From positions 23,009,501-23,073,500 of the forward strand of contig CM072335.1 in assembly GCA_036874045.1 (NCBI GenBank): a DNA stretch of 64,000 nt, written 5' to 3'. Shown here piece after piece: positions 1 to 11,900 of this stretch (positions are counted from its first letter, which is position 1; every line of letters starts with the position of its first letter). The DNA comes from Cymodocea nodosa (lineage: Eukaryota; Streptophyta; Magnoliopsida; Alismatales; Cymodoceaceae). The position numbers were made by a program, and so were the translations under genes. Under the pieces are notes generated by a model. The model made no database searches and was not told where the DNA came from. It was given only the letters and a program-made list of their open reading frames with translations.

Positions 1-1390
1 AATTATAATTATTTTGCTGTGATTATGATTATTGATTGCTTAAAAATTTACTTGTTAAGCTTTTACTTCATTATATTTTATTTATTTTGTTTTGGATCAG
101 AAGTTTGATCAGACTTTAGAAGTGTATGAAAAGAATGCTTGTACATAACTAGTAATAGTGCAAATTTATGTATAAAAGGTTAAACTTTGCTGTAACATGA
201 ATTTTGAGTTGTAATGAAAGTTTCTTTCATGAACAACCAACCTTATAAATATTTGTAAAACAACATTCTTTTAGTATTATTTTCACAAATATTGTGACGT
301 CTAATTGGAACACTAGTCAATGTCGACTTATGTGTTAGCTAGTGACGGTAAGATACATAAGCTTCCATGTGAGTCTCTTATGCTGTGCATGGACCCTTTA
401 AGTATAGGTGCTTTTTTATGTAATCAAGGTTGAGATTAATAGAGCTGTGAACGAAGTGGATTCAAATTGGATAGTCTTGTATATGAATCTGTAGTTCTTT
501 GAAATCCAGATAACATGAATTTATTTAACTAGTATTTAGATAATAATTTAAATATTTAAATCCATATCTAACAGACCGATTTACCTGAATTCAAATAATA
601 TCTGAGTCTAGGAAAGCTCTTTTTGGATGTCTGAATAAAAAAATCCAAATTCTGATGATATATGATTCTAGAGAAATTCAATTTGAATATCCAAATCAGC
701 ATATCAGAACCTAAAAATTTATAAATATAATTATAACTATAAAATAACAAATTTATTTATATATCAAATTTCTTAGACGCCTAATTACATACGTAAACGA
801 ATTCAAATCAGATTTTAATCGATGGATATCGTGTAAATTTCAAAAATCAAATAAAGTTCGTCTAATTTAAAATCAAATCAGATTTCGCATGTTATGTATT
901 TACTTACAAAGTAGATGTGTGGTCGATTTTAAAGTACATGAGACCCTTTTCATTTAAAGGGTTCATAGCTATTTGCATTGATAAGTAGGCAGACAGAAAA
1001 GTAAAAATGTTTGTTAGTATTTACGATCTTTTTTGTTGTGGATAATCTTTAAATTATCGTAAATTTCAATCCTTCCGTGCTTTCTCCCTTTCCCTATCAT
1101 TACACTCATCTTAACTGTCATACTTAAATTCTTGCATACACCTTAGGTGTTTATCCTTTTTTTCTCTTTATAAGTAATAATCTTTACTTCATTCGTCTAA
1201 ATCCTAAACTCTAAGTCATACTCAAATCTTCTCTCTCAAAAATTACAACCACCACCCGTCTCCTTACACCTACGTTTAATTTTGTCACTTACAACAGTTA
1301 ATATATTAATTATCTATACACTGTACTTGTTTTTAAGTAACTCTAGATAATATTTTAGAGTTTTGAACACTTGTGTATATATATATGTAT
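1..1390. other. AT-rich spacer, no gene recognised
   Basis: No reading frame here resembles a known protein and I see no splice-supported exons. It is AT-rich with scattered homopolymer runs. Around 430-930 there are loosely repeated motifs of the type ATCCAAATC / GAATTCAAAT, which look like a decayed repeat, but no clean unit or boundary can be set by eye. Confidence 0.5.
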
Positions 1391-1394
1391 TTAT

Positions 1395-2353
1395 TGTTAT
1401 TTTATAATATGATTTTTGATTGTTCTCCCTCAACTAAACCTTAACGCATTCTCTTCTTTGTCAACCTCTCGATCATTTTCACCTTAAGTTGATCTCAAAT
1501 ATTGTTGAGATTTTTTTACTTGGTATTAGAGCATGGTGTCTCTCCTATTTTTGTTATCATGACTTTCATATCCTTATCTTCGAAGCTCTCAATTATTGAC
1601 ACAACAGAAGTCGAGTATTTAAATATCTCCTTTCCTCCTCATCACCAATCATTCCTACCATCATGTTTCTCACTGTCAATCTTTAAAATTATGTTTCAAT
1701 CAAACTTGATAAGAGCAACTATAGCATCTGATGTGTCTCATTTCTTATGATATTTTGTGGTTACTATATTCTAAGGTATGTAGATGTCAATTTCCCTTGT
1801 CTGCCACACAATACATTCAAGGCAGTTGTTGATGTTATTGTCACTTAGAGGAAGCAAGACCAACTAATCATGAGCTAGATTTTCTTGTTACTATCACCAC
1901 TAATTCTTGCTCAAGTGGTAAGTCGAACATTTACCGCTAGTGTATGGTAGACCTTGGAATACACTTATGCTTTCAAATCTCAAACTCAATTGCTTCAATT
2001 AAAGCTTGAACTTCATATGACGAAGAAAAGGAATAGATCTATGTTAGATTATATTATTCACGTCACTTTACTTGTCGATAATCTTGTTATTACAGGAAAT
2101 CATTTAAGTAAGGAAGAAATTACCTTATGCTTGCTTAGAAGTATCAACCTAGAATATAATAACTTTGTTACAAGCATAACAATGCAACATTCACTTGGCA
2201 TCAAAGCATGATAACACAATCTTTACTTAGTAATTTTCGATTGTTATCCCTTAATAAAGCCTTAACTCCTCTTCTCTTCTCTATCAGTCTTTCAATTCTT
2301 CCCACTCTTTTCACCTTGAGTTAAGTCTCAAATATTATTGAAATTTTCTCACT
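1395..2353 (+). mobile_element. Decayed gag-only Ty1/copia element
   Basis: A primer-binding site, TGGTATTAGAGC at 1521-1532 (complementary to initiator tRNA-Met, the usual copia primer), follows a stretch ending near 1520. That stretch is repeated, diverged, near 2230-2353; shared blocks include TTTTCACCTT and CTCAAATATT. These look like the two LTRs, of about 125-145 bp. Between them is one recognisable coding piece, at about 1954-2211, matching the copia gag polyprotein (the region with a SMLDYI...VDNL...TGNHLS pattern). No protease, integrase, RT or RNase H is visible before the 3' repeat, so this is a non-autonomous or deleted copy. LTR limits are approximate. Confidence 0.6.
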
Positions 2354-2936
2354 ATAGCAATCAAAAGCAAAATTGAACTTGTCCACCGATTCCAAAGTAT
2401 TTTAGTTTTGCCTAAATCATCTTCACATGAGTAACGTGGAAGCATCTTTGCTTGATTTTGATGACATGCAAGTGTGACGCCAACACCACCCAAACGATGC
2501 TGACAGAAGAAGACCACTGCAACTTCCCTACCACTCACATGTGGTCAACAACCACACCCGAACAAAGCAATACCTGTCTAAATAAAAATCTCTCTCGTTA
2601 TTTCTTTAATCACAAGTTTAAAATTTAACGTACCTGAAAAAGGAATCTTCCGCTGGAGACTGCTTGATGGGTGGCGTGCGTGAGCCAAGAATGATTGTCA
2701 CATTTTTTACCTTATCCTATACCTGTTCGTGTCTTATATTAATTATCAGCCCTTCGTTATTTCATCTCACAAAATTCATTACATATACTTTGGATGATCA
2801 GTAAATCAACCATTCATTGTATTTTCGATCACAAGTTCAAATTCCTTGAAATAGATTAAAAAAAAATTCATAACCTTACAAAAAATATTATTTTATCACG
2901 AGTAGTTACGTTCGAACTTATCACTCAGCTGCTCAT
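2354..2936. other. Spacer, nothing recognised
   Basis: AT-rich sequence between the gag-only element and a GC-rich island. No exon, RNA gene or element boundary is visible. Confidence 0.4.
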
Positions 2937-3306
2937 TTAGATAAGGTTACGTTGACGTGGTTTTATCGTCATGTGCGTATCGCTCACGACTTCTACTCCG
3001 ACACGCGAACGGAACACCGTCTTTTCGGCCCCAGCTTGCGGCCGCACGATCGAAGCCGGCGGAAGAGCTGACCGACGATCGACTTGTCGTCTTCTCTTCC
3101 CACGAGATTCCGATTGATTTCCGACCACCCGGTCCTCCTCCTCCTCCTCCTCACGGTCAAGATCGGGCCCACCGGGAGATGTGCGGCGGGATACGACCGT
3201 TCACCGGTCAAAATTCAGGAGGGAGAAATCACACGGGTGAGATTGTTTTTCCCTTTTTTTATCCTCCTCCGGATTATAAGAAAAAAAAAAAAAAAAAAAA
3301 AAAAAA
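2937..3306. other. GC-rich island with poly-A tail-like run, function unknown
   Basis: About 300 bases are markedly richer in GC and CpG than their surroundings and contain overlapping open frames on both strands: a + frame at 2957-3331 and - frames at 2937-3128 and 2993-3211. None resembles a known family. A (CTC)n tract near 3134-3152 codes for prolines in one frame. The island ends in an A-run of about 26 bases at 3281-3306. It could be a decayed gene 5' end or a poly-A-tailed retroposed fragment. The sequence does not decide between these. Confidence 0.3.
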
Positions 3307-3519
3307 CGTGAGACACGTGCGTGGAGTTTAGAGGTTTTTCAGCCGTAGCTCTTTCTCCCTCCAACGGCACCATCGATGAAGGATCATGCAAGTAATCTTT
3401 TTTTTCCTTTAATCTCGTACTCGTTATCTCCATTCTATTTGTTAGCATTAAAATTAAATGACTGTGTTAAAGTTAAATAAATATATGTAATTTAGTAAAG
3501 CGTATGTCATAATACGTCG

Positions 3520-4930
3520 TACTTCTAGAGGAACATCAAAGCTGGATGAAGGCAATGCAGGATGAGAGATTCACACTCTTAAAAGTAATGAATGGTACTT
3601 GGAATGTAAGTCCCCTATCTACTGATAAAAACCTATAGTTGCCAGTGAGCTGGTTTAAAGGATTAAACGTAGAGCTGATGGAGAGACAGATTAATATAAA
3701 GTTTGACTTGTTTGGAATGGGTACTCTCAAGCTGAGAGCTTTGATTGTAATGAAATCTTTCCACCAATAATCAGAATGGTCACCATTAGAGTTTTGAAAA
3801 TAGAAAGTATATCAAATGAGCGTTAATAGTGCATTCTTACATGAAAATCTTGACCATGAAATGTACATAAAAATTCCTCTCTTAGAACTAATCTAGAAAA
3901 GGAGAGAAACTATTGCAAATGTTATGTAAATTAATTTAACAGCTCCTTGTATGGTTTAAAGAAGACATCAAGATAGTGATTTGCTAAGTCATCTAATGCA
4001 TTTACGCTATCTAGTGTATTTTGATCATTCACTTTTCATCAAGAAAACCTCTACATCATATACTATTATTTTGATTTAGGTACTTGATGATCTCCCTATT
4101 TTAGGAGATAATCAAACATAAATATATCATTCATCTCAAACTTAGAGATTTTGGATCCCTCAAATTTTTCTTTGACTTTTACTTTGCAAAATCTAGCATG
4201 GGAACCTTAATTTTTTTCACGAAGAAAACAATCTTGCAATCACTGGACAGGATATTAGTTTCCCTATTCAACATTTAAGTTAATTTATGAATAAATCAAT
4301 TAATGAGGCTATTGTGCATGTTGTGAAATATAAGAAGCTCCATGCTAAGGACCGTTATTAATTTCATGCTGAAAATGTGTAAACTTTAAGTGGTTCCTGT
4401 GATTTTAATTGGACAGCATGCTTTTGTACATAAAAATCTATTAGTGGATATTGTTCATTTCTTGATTCTAACCCTATAAGTTGAAAATCCAAAAAGCAAA
4501 TGATCATATCAAAAAAGATATTATTATTATTATTATTATTATTCTTCTTCTTCTTCGTATTAAACTTTTCATATCAAGTTAGGAAATGTATTTACTAAAA
4601 GCAGAGTCATTGAAAGACTTCCAAACAAACATGGTATATGAGGTATCTATCGGTACCTTTTTCTTTTGCAAAGTGGAGAAAATTTCTGTTGAGAAAATTT
4701 CTTACGTTAAAAGAGGAGGAAAGGATAGCTTAGACCACTAATATACTTGTTTGTGGATAGGAATCTACCAATATCTTATCGAGAAGTCTTAAAATTTAAG
4801 TTTTAAATTGTTTGTTGTAAACTATTGTTATTGTAATTGTAATTGTAGTCTGTAATTTTGATCGATCTTTTTCTGAGCTAACTCAACCTGTAAAACTTGT
4901 AATTCTCGAATAATAACAACAAAAGCTTAA
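3520..4930 (+). mobile_element. Decayed Ty1/copia RT and RNase H remnant
   Basis: Pieces appear in the order expected of copia pol. First is an RT start with the W-KAM--E pattern near 3540-3620. Next, at 3822-3881, is a VNSAFLH segment where copia has VNNAFLHG. A YVDD-like block decayed to VLDDL lies near 4080-4110. RNase H follows, with GYC-FL then IS*KSKKQ at 4476-4499, where the usual tryptophan codon is TGA. A final piece resembles the polyprotein end near 4585-4640. Many stops and frameshifts show it is dead. Sequence from about 4688 to 4930 may be its 3' LTR, but no partner copy is visible to prove it. Confidence 0.65.
4519..4557. repeat. Microsatellite (ATT)n-(CTT)n
   Basis: A compound simple repeat: ATT units followed directly by CTT units, lying inside the copia remnant. 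Confidence 0.85.
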
Positions 4931-5470
4931 ATTTTTTTTTCACCAATTTCGTTTCCAGAGAAAGTTCATCATGTTATTTAGAGGGTGGACATCTTTTGCT
5001 TGGAAGCCTTTTTTTTTCCCCCACTTTTGTTTAATTTTTCAACACTAACTTTCTCTATCACAACGTACGGTACTAACTAGAAGATAATCATAAACAACTA
5101 ACGGTCAATAAATGCATTCCTAGCCACACAGAGAATACATAGCTCCAATTTTCTTGATAAGAATAGTATTTTGACTAAATTTAATCACAATTTTGTTCAA
5201 AAAAGTTAGTCTATTAAGAAGTTGAAGTTTTTCAGATAATTTTTTCAATTGTTTCTGCGATAGAGGAAGAGAACGTGATTTGAACCATTTAAATAGACAC
5301 TCAGCCTCATGTACATGTAAAATTCAGTCAACAACTCGGTTCTGGCCACATAAATAATAAATAAATTGAATCTTGATTTTTTGATAGTTATATATACTGG
5401 TAGCGTTCTCTTTTTCCAAATATAAACTCAGAAAATCTCTTTCTCGAAATGAAATAAAAATTAATCACAT

Positions 5471-5945
5471 GACTTATATATATGAGGAGTAGAAAAGAAG
5501 TGTCCTCCGACCACGTGAATTTCTTGCGTAACGCGAGTGGTGATGATCGGTCCGTCGGTCACCAAAACATGTGGTGATCATAAAAAAATCCGAAAGGACA
5601 AAAACAAAAAAGTGAGGAAAGAAGAGATTAATTAATGGAATTAACCGTCAAGAGAACGGAGAAAGATAAGGGCCGACAGCATGGACTTCACAGTCCGATT
5701 GATCACCACCCAACTCTCCGCCATTTCTTCCGAATCCATCGGCGACCAAGAAGAGGACTGATACTTGATCCATCTCGTTTCCGAATTTCGTATCTTTTAG
5801 CTTTAGGGTGGAGTTCACAGTCTTCAGCTCGGCTTGCGGGGCTGTTCTGGTAGGTTGGAGCGGTCCTAGGGTTTTCGAGGGTGGAGGGAGAGCGGACGTG
5901 GTGTTTCTCGTTCCCTCTCTGGAGTAGATCTGACGAGCGGTAGAG
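5471..5945 (+). promoter_or_regulatory. Promoter and 5' leader of the CBP60 gene
   Basis: A TATA-like run (TTATATATATG) lies at 5475-5485 and a G-box core CACGTG at 5512-5517, 429 bp before the ATG at 5946. The GC content rises from about 5640. If transcription begins near the TATA-like run, the leader holds two upstream open frames: 72 codons at 5635-5853 and 26 codons at 5681-5761, the second nested in another frame. The transcription start itself is not visible. The motif assignments are inference. Confidence 0.4.
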
Positions 5946-8900
5946 ATGCAGAGGCCGTCGGGTAGGCTTGGGGTGGGGAAGGAGAAGCGTCGTGTGGATC
6001 AGGTGGAGCTCGATGAGTTGCAGCAGGAGCCCAAGAGGCAGAAGGTTCCCGCCCTGGCAAGGTTTGTTTATTTTATGTGTATTTATGATATCCGAGTGTG
6101 TTCTGGTTTCCCGAGCTTTATCGGTTGGGTGCTTGTGTGGAAGCTGGAGAAGTTGTGGACTTTCGTTAGTTCGTTTAGGTGTGAGTTTTTAAATTCCTTG
6201 TTTTCTTCTACCCTCTTGTAAATTGAGCTTTGAGGGAGTTGTTTGGGTGTTATATCTGACTCTAGCAAAGAAGCGAACTGACACAAAAACTGGGAGTCCT
6301 CTCTGGAAGGAAAATTTGCTTCGAATGATCGAGTAATTGAGGGTTTTTGAATTGGTTTCTTTGCAGTAACGGGGCTTATATTTATCATCTGTGGTTATTA
6401 TCCTGTACTTGCGTAGCATGAGCTAGGATGGTAAACGAAATTCTGAAAGTATTTAGGCTGAAGGGTTGTGGAGGATTCCTATGTTTCGTACGTAACCGAA
6501 GAAACAAATTTCAATGGAGATAAAGGAGAGCATTTTGAAGTCGCGTTCCCAATCCTCCACAGTTGTAGGCGTTGTTTTGTGTTGCTGAAATATCTTCACA
6601 TCCTACAGCAGCTATAGTCCACTATAGTAAGTATATTTCTTTTATGCGTCCTACCGACATCACCAGTGTTTGCAATATGCTATCGTGAAGAAGGCCCACA
6701 TTGCAATATGTTTGGACATCTGTTGGCTAATGTACCATTGGATCCATTCAAGGAATCTTCATTCTAGGCTTCTAGCACTTTTTTTCTAGAATATCCTCTC
6801 AAGGCTTCACCTTGTTCAGTAAATCTGGAATTTCATTGTTTCAAGAAGCTTATGAGTTTCACTAGAACAAACAAATGATATAAATGTAAATGATATAACC
6901 TTGTTGATGGCCCATTATGCTTAGAACCCAAAAAGAAATATAAAGGGGAATTGGATGCTTCCAAGAAGATTATAGGTTTCATTGTAACAAACAACTGACG
7001 GAAATCTAATGGTGATGATTTACTGAAGTAGTACTGACACAGTTGCAGCTTATGGATGAGAAATTTCCCAAAACCAATTATCCTCACGTATAAACATGTC
7101 TAGTGAAGCTTGGTTATGGAAAAACTCGATGTGATTCCCTATTTCTGCCTATGAATACTTAGGGAAGATGGAAAGAGCAACAGACAGACATTATCTTTGT
7201 GGGTCTTTAAATATTTTGAGAAATATGATTAACTTATTGGATGTATTGTATGACATCAAGGGATAGTGGCCTGATACACATGGAAAAAGATAGTTGCAAT
7301 TTGCAATGGCTTGCATTCAGTAATTAGAATTGTTTGACAGGTGTTATTTATATAAGAAAATGGTGATTTGTGCTGTCTTTAAGATTTCAATGATTTTTCT
7401 GGCCATTGTTGGTTCTGCAACAGGGTGTATATGGATGAAAGTTTCTGATTTAGCAACGTTTTCAGTACAGATCTGCAAATGAACATGCTTGGTGCTGATC
7501 GTTCTGTGCTTTTACATAACAGTTTCTACTTTGCAGAGATGATGAGTGCAGAAAAAATCATATGGTTGCAGTCAGGATGGATTATAAGTTCTGTCTTTGA
7601 TCAGAAATTGTAGTCTTCTGATCAATGGAAACATGGAAGTACATATTCAAGAAGCCAATGAATATTTCCTTAAGTCCTTTGTTAAATGTTAATCATCTAA
7701 AAGCCTTATTACTTCTGCTTTGTGGATTTAGTCATTCAAATGTTTCAAATATATTATTCTCTTGCCATCTTAATTTAATTTAGTGTGGGTTTTTAACACC
7801 ATATTTTTCCATGCATAATTGACAAGCTTCTTGAGATTTGAAATTATATAATTTAACATATAGTAACAGATAGAGACACATGGAAAGAAAGGATTCACGT
7901 TGCTCACACCACATGGATGTGGGCATTACTAGCTTTGCTGTTGTAATATATTCATTCCCTCATTGTGGTTCCTTATTTGTTGGATCATTAGGCTACAGAA
8001 AGCTACATTCTGAGTTACTTAATGTTTCAATAAATGTGATCCATTTTTGTTTGGATCATTCATTTTCTGAGTGAAGGTTTCTATTCTAATGCTTCTAGAA
8101 GCTTTATTTTTTAAAGTTAATATGATGGTGGTGTATCTGTTGTACAATTTAATTACTTGAACAGTCCAAAACGTCCGTTTTAATTTAGATTTCAAGCATC
8201 AACCTGATTGGGAAGTATATCATGCAGTGTAATTGTTGAAGCTCTCAAGGTGGATAGCCTGCAGAAACTTTGCTCTTCTTTGGAGCCCATTCTTCGAAGA
8301 GTTGTATGTCCTTGTTGCTTTACTATTTATGAAGAAATCATGTGACTGCTTCATTGTAATTTCTTTTTGATTTTCCCTCGGGCTTTCTTTAAAGGTTTGC
8401 ACAGTTCTTTTTTCATTTTATGAAATTTGCATATGATAAAACCTCACTTTATTCCCCATTGGAAAAAGAAAAATGTAAGGAAATTTGCCTTTTAGAACCA
8501 AAGGGATAAGTTAAGCACAAACTGCATTAAATATTCAAATATTAATAAAATTTTAATGCTTATCCAAAAATCCAGAACCTTCATGCCACTGTTGTTTCAT
8601 GTCTCAGTATGTGGTCCAAAAGTAATAAACTGATCCCAAGATTTCTTGTTACCTATTGTGTCACACTACAGGACATGCTGACATCTTGTTAACCTCCCAC
8701 CATTGGATGTTACTGTCACCTTTGCTGTCCCCATATTACCTTCATCTTCATGGAACTATTAAAGACCTGAGATTTTTGATGAATAAAGAGGGGAGGGGAG
8801 GCTTAATTGTGTTTTTTTTCCTCTCAAGGTCACATGTGTTTACTTGAGCATGTGAGAAGTACACCCTTTTCTCTCAATAGCACTTAACCCTTTTGCTTCA

Positions 8901-11900
8901 AAATTTTATGCTTACAAAGGGGAGGTTGACACATAAGACACTATGGAAAAAGAACCTTGTAAGGGGACTGCTACCGGGAAAATAGCTTCAGTTGCAATTG
9001 AAGTCCTAGATGATGAGCCCAATGTTGGTGTCACCATGTCAATCATTTTAGAAGGCAGTTTTAAATACGGCTATGGCACCCAATGGTAGAAAAGCTGGAG
9101 GTGGTAGAAAGGCTACAACAAAGGCTATTGAGGTGGTTGCTAAAAGGCAAGGTGTTGATCAGGACAAATCTGATGCAATGAAAGTGGTTGTTGCTGCAGG
9201 CTCACCAGAGAAGAAAGTGAGGAGGATGAGAGCATCTCCCATTGATAAGAGGAGTGGGTCTGTGCTTAGCAAGGTCAGTGGGGATTCTCCAATTGAAAGT
9301 GAAACATCAAGTGGAACAAGCATTGATATCATGGAAGAGAAGGTGGCTCCACCAAGGACCAGAAGATTAAGTTGTGTCAGTCAATAACATGGTCAAATTA
9401 TACTAGGCCATGCCAACCCAATTTGGCCCAAACCAACTAACAAGTATAGATTTCACACCTTGGCCACAATGGAGAAAGCGTTGTACCTATGTAGTTGAGA
9501 TACACCATGACAATGTTATTGAACATGGTCTTGTTGTATTGGAAGAAGTTGTGGTTGTCGTTGGTTGAGTCTTATGATCTGGTGAAGTTCCTTCAATCTC
9601 CTATATAGAGGTCAACATCGAGGATGAAGAGGATGAAAGCCAAGTGCACTGTGGTTAGGACCAATGTATATTGTATCTATCCGTATCGTTGAAATTTTGG
9701 CAATATGGATTGGTTATTGAAGTTATTGATCTGATAACCACATGGGTATCAGTATCTAATTGGTTGAGTCCAATGACAGGGTGAAGTTCTTTCAATCTCC
9801 TGTTCAAAAGTAAACAACGATGGAAAGGATGAGGGCCAACTGCATTGTGGTTAGGACCAGTGCATACTGTATCAATCCATATTTTTGAAATTTTGGTGAT
9901 ATGATCTGTTTTTAAGGTTTTTGATCCAATAACCACACAGGTATTAATATCCTAATAGTTTTGGGAAAAATTTCAATCCATATTGTTTGGACCAAAATGG
10001 GTCATTTTTATTCTTCCATGCAGCTGCATCATTCAATATGGATGAGTTTCAATCAAAATCATGGAGACACAAACTATACACATGCAGAATATGGAGAACC
10101 TATAATCTGCTATTACACCCAAGTATTTTCCTTTGGATTAAAGCTACAACAATGACTTTGAGCTCTGGAATCACTTTAATTTGCTTAGATCTTCTCTAAA
10201 TCTTGTATAAGGTATATTTTTGTTCCATTTCCCTCTTATTCAAGGTTAAATCTTCACTTTTATGTTTGATCTAAGATTATTTTTAGTAGTTGAACATTCT
10301 TTGTAAGTCATAAATTTTTCATGGTTTATTCTGTTTTTTTTTCTCACCATTTTCCTTTTTTCATATGTTCATAGGAAAAGGTTAATGGATTTAGCTTAGG
10401 TTAGGATAGATCTAAGGTTATCTTAGGCAAATAGATATTTTTTACAATTTAAATTTTTTTTATTTTCAAGAAATGTTATTGTTATTAGGTGGCATTCATT
10501 AGATCTTTCTCATAAATAGATTAGATTTGATGTTATGCATTAATAATTTTGTAGAAATTTTTCGTAATTTTATTTTTTAGCATTACTCCACATAGTCACA
10601 TATTGTTTGCGGGTGGTCTTTATGATTGGTCTGATTATTATTCATGGTGTATGGAGCAATGCTCAGTCTATTTATAATCCTGGTTATCAGAATCACTAAA
10701 GTAGCTAGAGTTACCATAATTACCAAAGCCATGAATATCATAGAGGTCACCACAACCATCGAAGACAAGAGATAGAGATATGCAATGAAATGGATCGTTA
10801 TCCATACGTGGGTTATTTCTAGAATGCATTCGATACTGAATTTTGGTTGCCAACTACTAAAGATGCTATGCCACTACCATGCCATGGATTCCCTATGTAA
10901 ATGGAACAAAAGTATAAGACGTAGTCAAATGAAGAGTACCCAAGTTTTATAATGATAACATTTGGAGGTTGATAATGACTATGATCCCCTAGATACCCCA
11001 CATGGTATTGAATTATATTTTTTCAAGGTAGGTAATATCTTATTTTTCTATAATTTGTACTTTAGTTTTATGGTTATCTACAAGCATATGGATTGTGTAA
11101 TTTATTATGTGATTTTTTGATATAATTGTCTAGAAATTATGTTTAATTGATTTTAAATATCTACTATAATTTATTTTATTTTATCTTGGAGTTTCAAGAT
11201 GAAATTCAACGTTTTTGTGACTTTGTACCATCTCTCTTGAAATTTCCACTGATACTTGATATGTCTCCTTTTTCTGATATATTGCTACTTGAAATGATAT
11301 TGACATTGAATAGCTTGGTTAAGATCATGTTCAGTGTCATGCTCTCCTTTGTGGATCTGGTAGATTAGAGATCTGGGAGGAGGATGGGAAAAGAATAGGT
11401 AATAGAGGAAAAGATGGGCCCATCGTCACCACCACAGTAAGTGGCAACAGTAGCTAGAATTTTTCTACTCTCATTTGCCCTTTAAAAAGCCTAAACCTTG
11501 AAATCACATGAAGACAGGAAATGGTAAAAAAATTGGATCGATACATTATGTACTAACAAAACCTCTATGTATAGAGGTTACATGGAGAGGACAATTACAT
11601 GATTGGCAATGTAGAACTATTACCCACAAGTAGCCTAAACCTATTCATATACCCTAACAAATATCCAGCCTTCCTAGAGGATTCTAAATCAAAATCCATG
11701 ACCATGATCGAAAAATAGAGATATCTATATGAATACTATCACTAATACTTGGTATCATAATCCATATCTAGTTGCCATAGCCAATGCTGCCTATCTTAAT
11801 TGAAAGTAGACCAATGTAATTAGTATTTTGTGAAGATTCTTGGTCATTTGATTAAAATATTAAATTATTTACATTGATCACTCTTTATCACACTTCATGT

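Noticed and set aside
10560..11000. Possible Tyr/His-rich coding remnant in CBP60 intron 2
   Set aside because: Short Tyr/His-rich stretches appear in one frame but with many stops and no family match. I could not support a feature.
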